Shown: positions 22,006 through 23,228 of the stretch, piece after piece
Layout: each line of letters opens with the position of its first letter
Position numbering within the stretch: position 1 is the first letter of the stretch
NCBI GenBank assembly: GCA_041744735.1
Contig: JBGTKH010000508.1
Span: 1-23,228 of the forward strand
DNA length: 23,228 nucleotides
DNA from: JBGTKH01 sp041744735
Lineage (GTDB): Bacteria; Planctomycetota; Planctomycetia; Pirellulales; Pirellulaceae
Direction of reading: 5' to 3'
Position numbers and translations under genes: made by a program
Notes under the pieces: generated by a model
Told to the model about the DNA's origin: nothing
Database searches by the model: none
Seen by the model: only the letters and a program-made list of their open reading frames with translations

Positions 22006-22974
22006 ATGAAGATCATCTTTGAATTCACAGGTGGACCGCTCGACGGCAAAACGGTGGAGGGCGAGTCGGGCGAGCAGGACGAAGCGGATCGCTACTTCGC
22101 GCTGACGCATCACGGCAAAGTCGGCCAGCGGTTTCGCATCGGCAGCGACTACGCCATCGACCTATTGGCCGCGGAGGGGCTGAAGGAGGACCGGCCGCAT
22201 CACTTCCGGCGACACACGTACGACGTCACGGATCGTCTGGAAGGGGACGACGAAGTTTTGATCCGTGCCGAATACGTCGAGAGCGAAGACAGCAAACGCG
22301 ACGCGGTGATGAAGCGGCACTGGTACGCGTCGCCGCAAGCCGCCGTGCCCGTCGAACAGACCATCGCCGATTTTCTGCGGCAAACGGCCAAGGCCATCGG
22401 GCACTCGTACAGTCATTATTGGCCGGCCGATGAAGCCCTCCGCAGCGACGCGGCGCAGCGCAACATCTCGCTGCACATTGCGCACGTGTTATTAAGTCAA
22501 AACTTCTCCGTGTTTGCTCAAGCGAATCATTCCCAGCCCCCGACGCACATCGATTTGTTGGGTATCGCGCCCAGCCAAGATTGGTTTCTGGCGTGCAAGT
22601 TCCAGCGTTTGTACAGCACGGGCCGATTGCAGAGCGTGCTGGATGACGTGCAGCGACTCGAGACGTTTTGGCTGAGTCCACGGTTGACGATCGAAGCCTG
22701 CGGTGCGCACGTCGCGCGGATGGCAAATCATTGCGATTGTGGCTACGGCTTGACGGCAGCGCTGCATTGGGTGCCGGACCCTGTGGGCAGCACAAAACTG
22801 TTCGAGTTCTGGCGAGAACACCGCGGCAAAGGGCGTGTATACGAAGCACTGGCTAAGAAGCTGACGGACTTGAACGCCGACTGGCAGCCGCCAATCGTCG
22901 TCCAGCGATTCGATGGCCGCGGCGCATACTACTTGCTGAGTTGCTTCTTCCGCATCGTGCGGCAGCGAACATGA
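22006..22974 (+). CDS. Unknown 322-aa protein with a possible nuclease-like C-terminal half
   Basis: The product is 322 aa; I do not recognise the family. ATG 22006 is chosen because it lies 4 nt after the upstream stop; the frame is open back to 21925 only as overlap. The N-terminal part (FEFTGGPLDGKTVEGES, then YDVTDRLEGDDEVLIRAEYV) is a small beta domain common as 'GGP.DG..VE' in planctomycetes. The C-terminal half has LHIAHVLLSQNFSVFAQANH (156-175), PPTHIDLLGIAPSQDWFLAC (178-197) then K198. This layout resembles a restriction-endonuclease-like core (helix, 'H/P-x-x-D', strand, 'xxK'), but the Glu of E-x-K is absent (A-C-K), so activity is doubtful. It overlaps the next gene by 4 nt (ATGA). 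Confidence 0.8.
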   Translation: MKIIFEFTGGPLDGKTVEGESGEQDEADRYFALTHHGKVGQRFRIGSDYAIDLLAAEGLKEDRPHHFRRHTYDVTDRLEGDDEVLIRAEYVESEDSKRDAVMKRHWYASPQAAVPVEQTIADFLRQTAKAIGHSYSHYWPADEALRSDAAQRNISLHIAHVLLSQNFSVFAQANHSQPPTHIDLLGIAPSQDWFLACKFQRLYSTGRLQSVLDDVQRLETFWLSPRLTIEACGAHVARMANHCDCGYGLTAALHWVPDPVGSTKLFEFWREHRGKGRVYEALAKKLTDLNADWQPPIVVQRFDGRGAYYLLSCFFRIVRQRT

Positions 22975-23228
22975 ATGACGAGAACACTTTTCGCTGCGTG
23001 ATCATCGCCGGATTCCTGTTGGTCACGCCCGTCGGTCTGTACTATCGCATTCGGTCATACACGGGCGAAAAGCTGGACCGGCGGCAGGAGGGCCTGTTAA
23101 TTCTGATTGGCCTGCGGATGATGGCCTCAGTCTGGTTCGGCAGCCTGTTTGCCTACATGATTCATCCGCCGTCGATCGACTGGGCGGCGGTTCCGCTCGT
23201 GCCGGGCGTGCGATGGATTGGCGTCGCG
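22971..23228 (+). CDS. ICMT-like integral membrane protein (5' part, cut by window end)
   Basis: The first 86 residues are present and the frame is open at the window end. Start ATG 22971 overlaps the previous stop as ATGA, so the genes are translationally coupled. Two membrane segments are visible at about 9-27 (CVIIAGFLLVTPVGLYYRI) and 41-64 (GLLILIGLRMMASVWFGSLF), separated by TGEKLDRRQEG. This start resembles the planctomycete isoprenylcysteine carboxylmethyltransferase-like family ('GEKLDRRQEG..IL..LR'), whose conserved methyltransferase motif lies further C-terminal and beyond the window. The methyltransferase function is therefore only a family-level guess. Confidence 0.7.
   Translation, partial: MNDENTFRCVIIAGFLLVTPVGLYYRIRSYTGEKLDRRQEGLLILIGLRMMASVWFGSLFAYMIHPPSIDWAAVPLVPGVRWIGVA

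Noticed and set aside
1..23228. tRNA and rRNA genes
   Set aside because: No T-loop plus acceptor-stem pattern or conserved rRNA stretch was seen on either strand by eye.

Overview
The window reads as a chromosomal segment of a planctomycete, probably Pirellulales. The reasons are a giant 'PVC-type' heme-binding dehydrogenase-like protein with HEAT repeats, a porin of the alginate-export type with a cysteine-rich N-terminus, a proline-rich exported peptidyl-prolyl isomerase, moderately high GC, loosely packed genes on both strands, and several kinds of short palindromic intergenic repeat. This placement is inference from protein and repeat style; no rRNA or other marker lies in the window.

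Layout: (1) 199-955, an overlapping two-gene unit: a small unknown protein and a HicB/Arc-like DNA-binding protein, behind a 12-bp perfect palindrome. (2) 962-4261 (-), the exported beta-propeller/HEAT/cytochrome c protein, then the C-terminal remnant of an Uma2-type nuclease gene. (3) 4776-5783 (-), an exported alpha/beta hydrolase, divergent from mfd (6099-9350) and a SurA/PpiC-like isomerase (9465-10964). (4) 10981-13638, two roughly 91% identical copies of a broken redoxin gene around a repeat-rich stretch, a doubtful cysteine-rich small ORF and a fatty-acid desaturase. (5) 13875-17321 (-), a likely accessory/defence locus: TIR protein, helical 309-aa protein, 99-aa winged-helix-like protein, and a soluble Ser/Thr kinase. 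(6) 17322-18653, debris, a yheU-like gene and an inverted-repeat element. (7) 18682-20580 (-), a 35-aa lysine-rich protein missed by length cut-offs, and the porin. (8) 20678-21212 (-), a small conserved gene followed by a truncated retropepsin-like partner. (9) 21534-23228 (+), an operon of a DsrE-like lipoprotein, an unknown protein and an ICMT-like membrane protein cut by the window end.

The best candidate for an undescribed system is the TIR / helical / winged-helix / kinase cluster. The TIR has its catalytic Glu and the kinase has every catalytic residue. The two other proteins resemble domains that I recall being attached to effectors in bacterial conflict systems. All four genes share a strand and are flanked by broken genes. 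A second, smaller candidate is the unknown-plus-HicB pair at 226-955. The repeats include a 79-bp inverted-repeat element bracketed by a 10-bp direct repeat just upstream of the desaturase, and a perfect 24-bp inverted repeat in which each arm can itself fold into a tetraloop hairpin.
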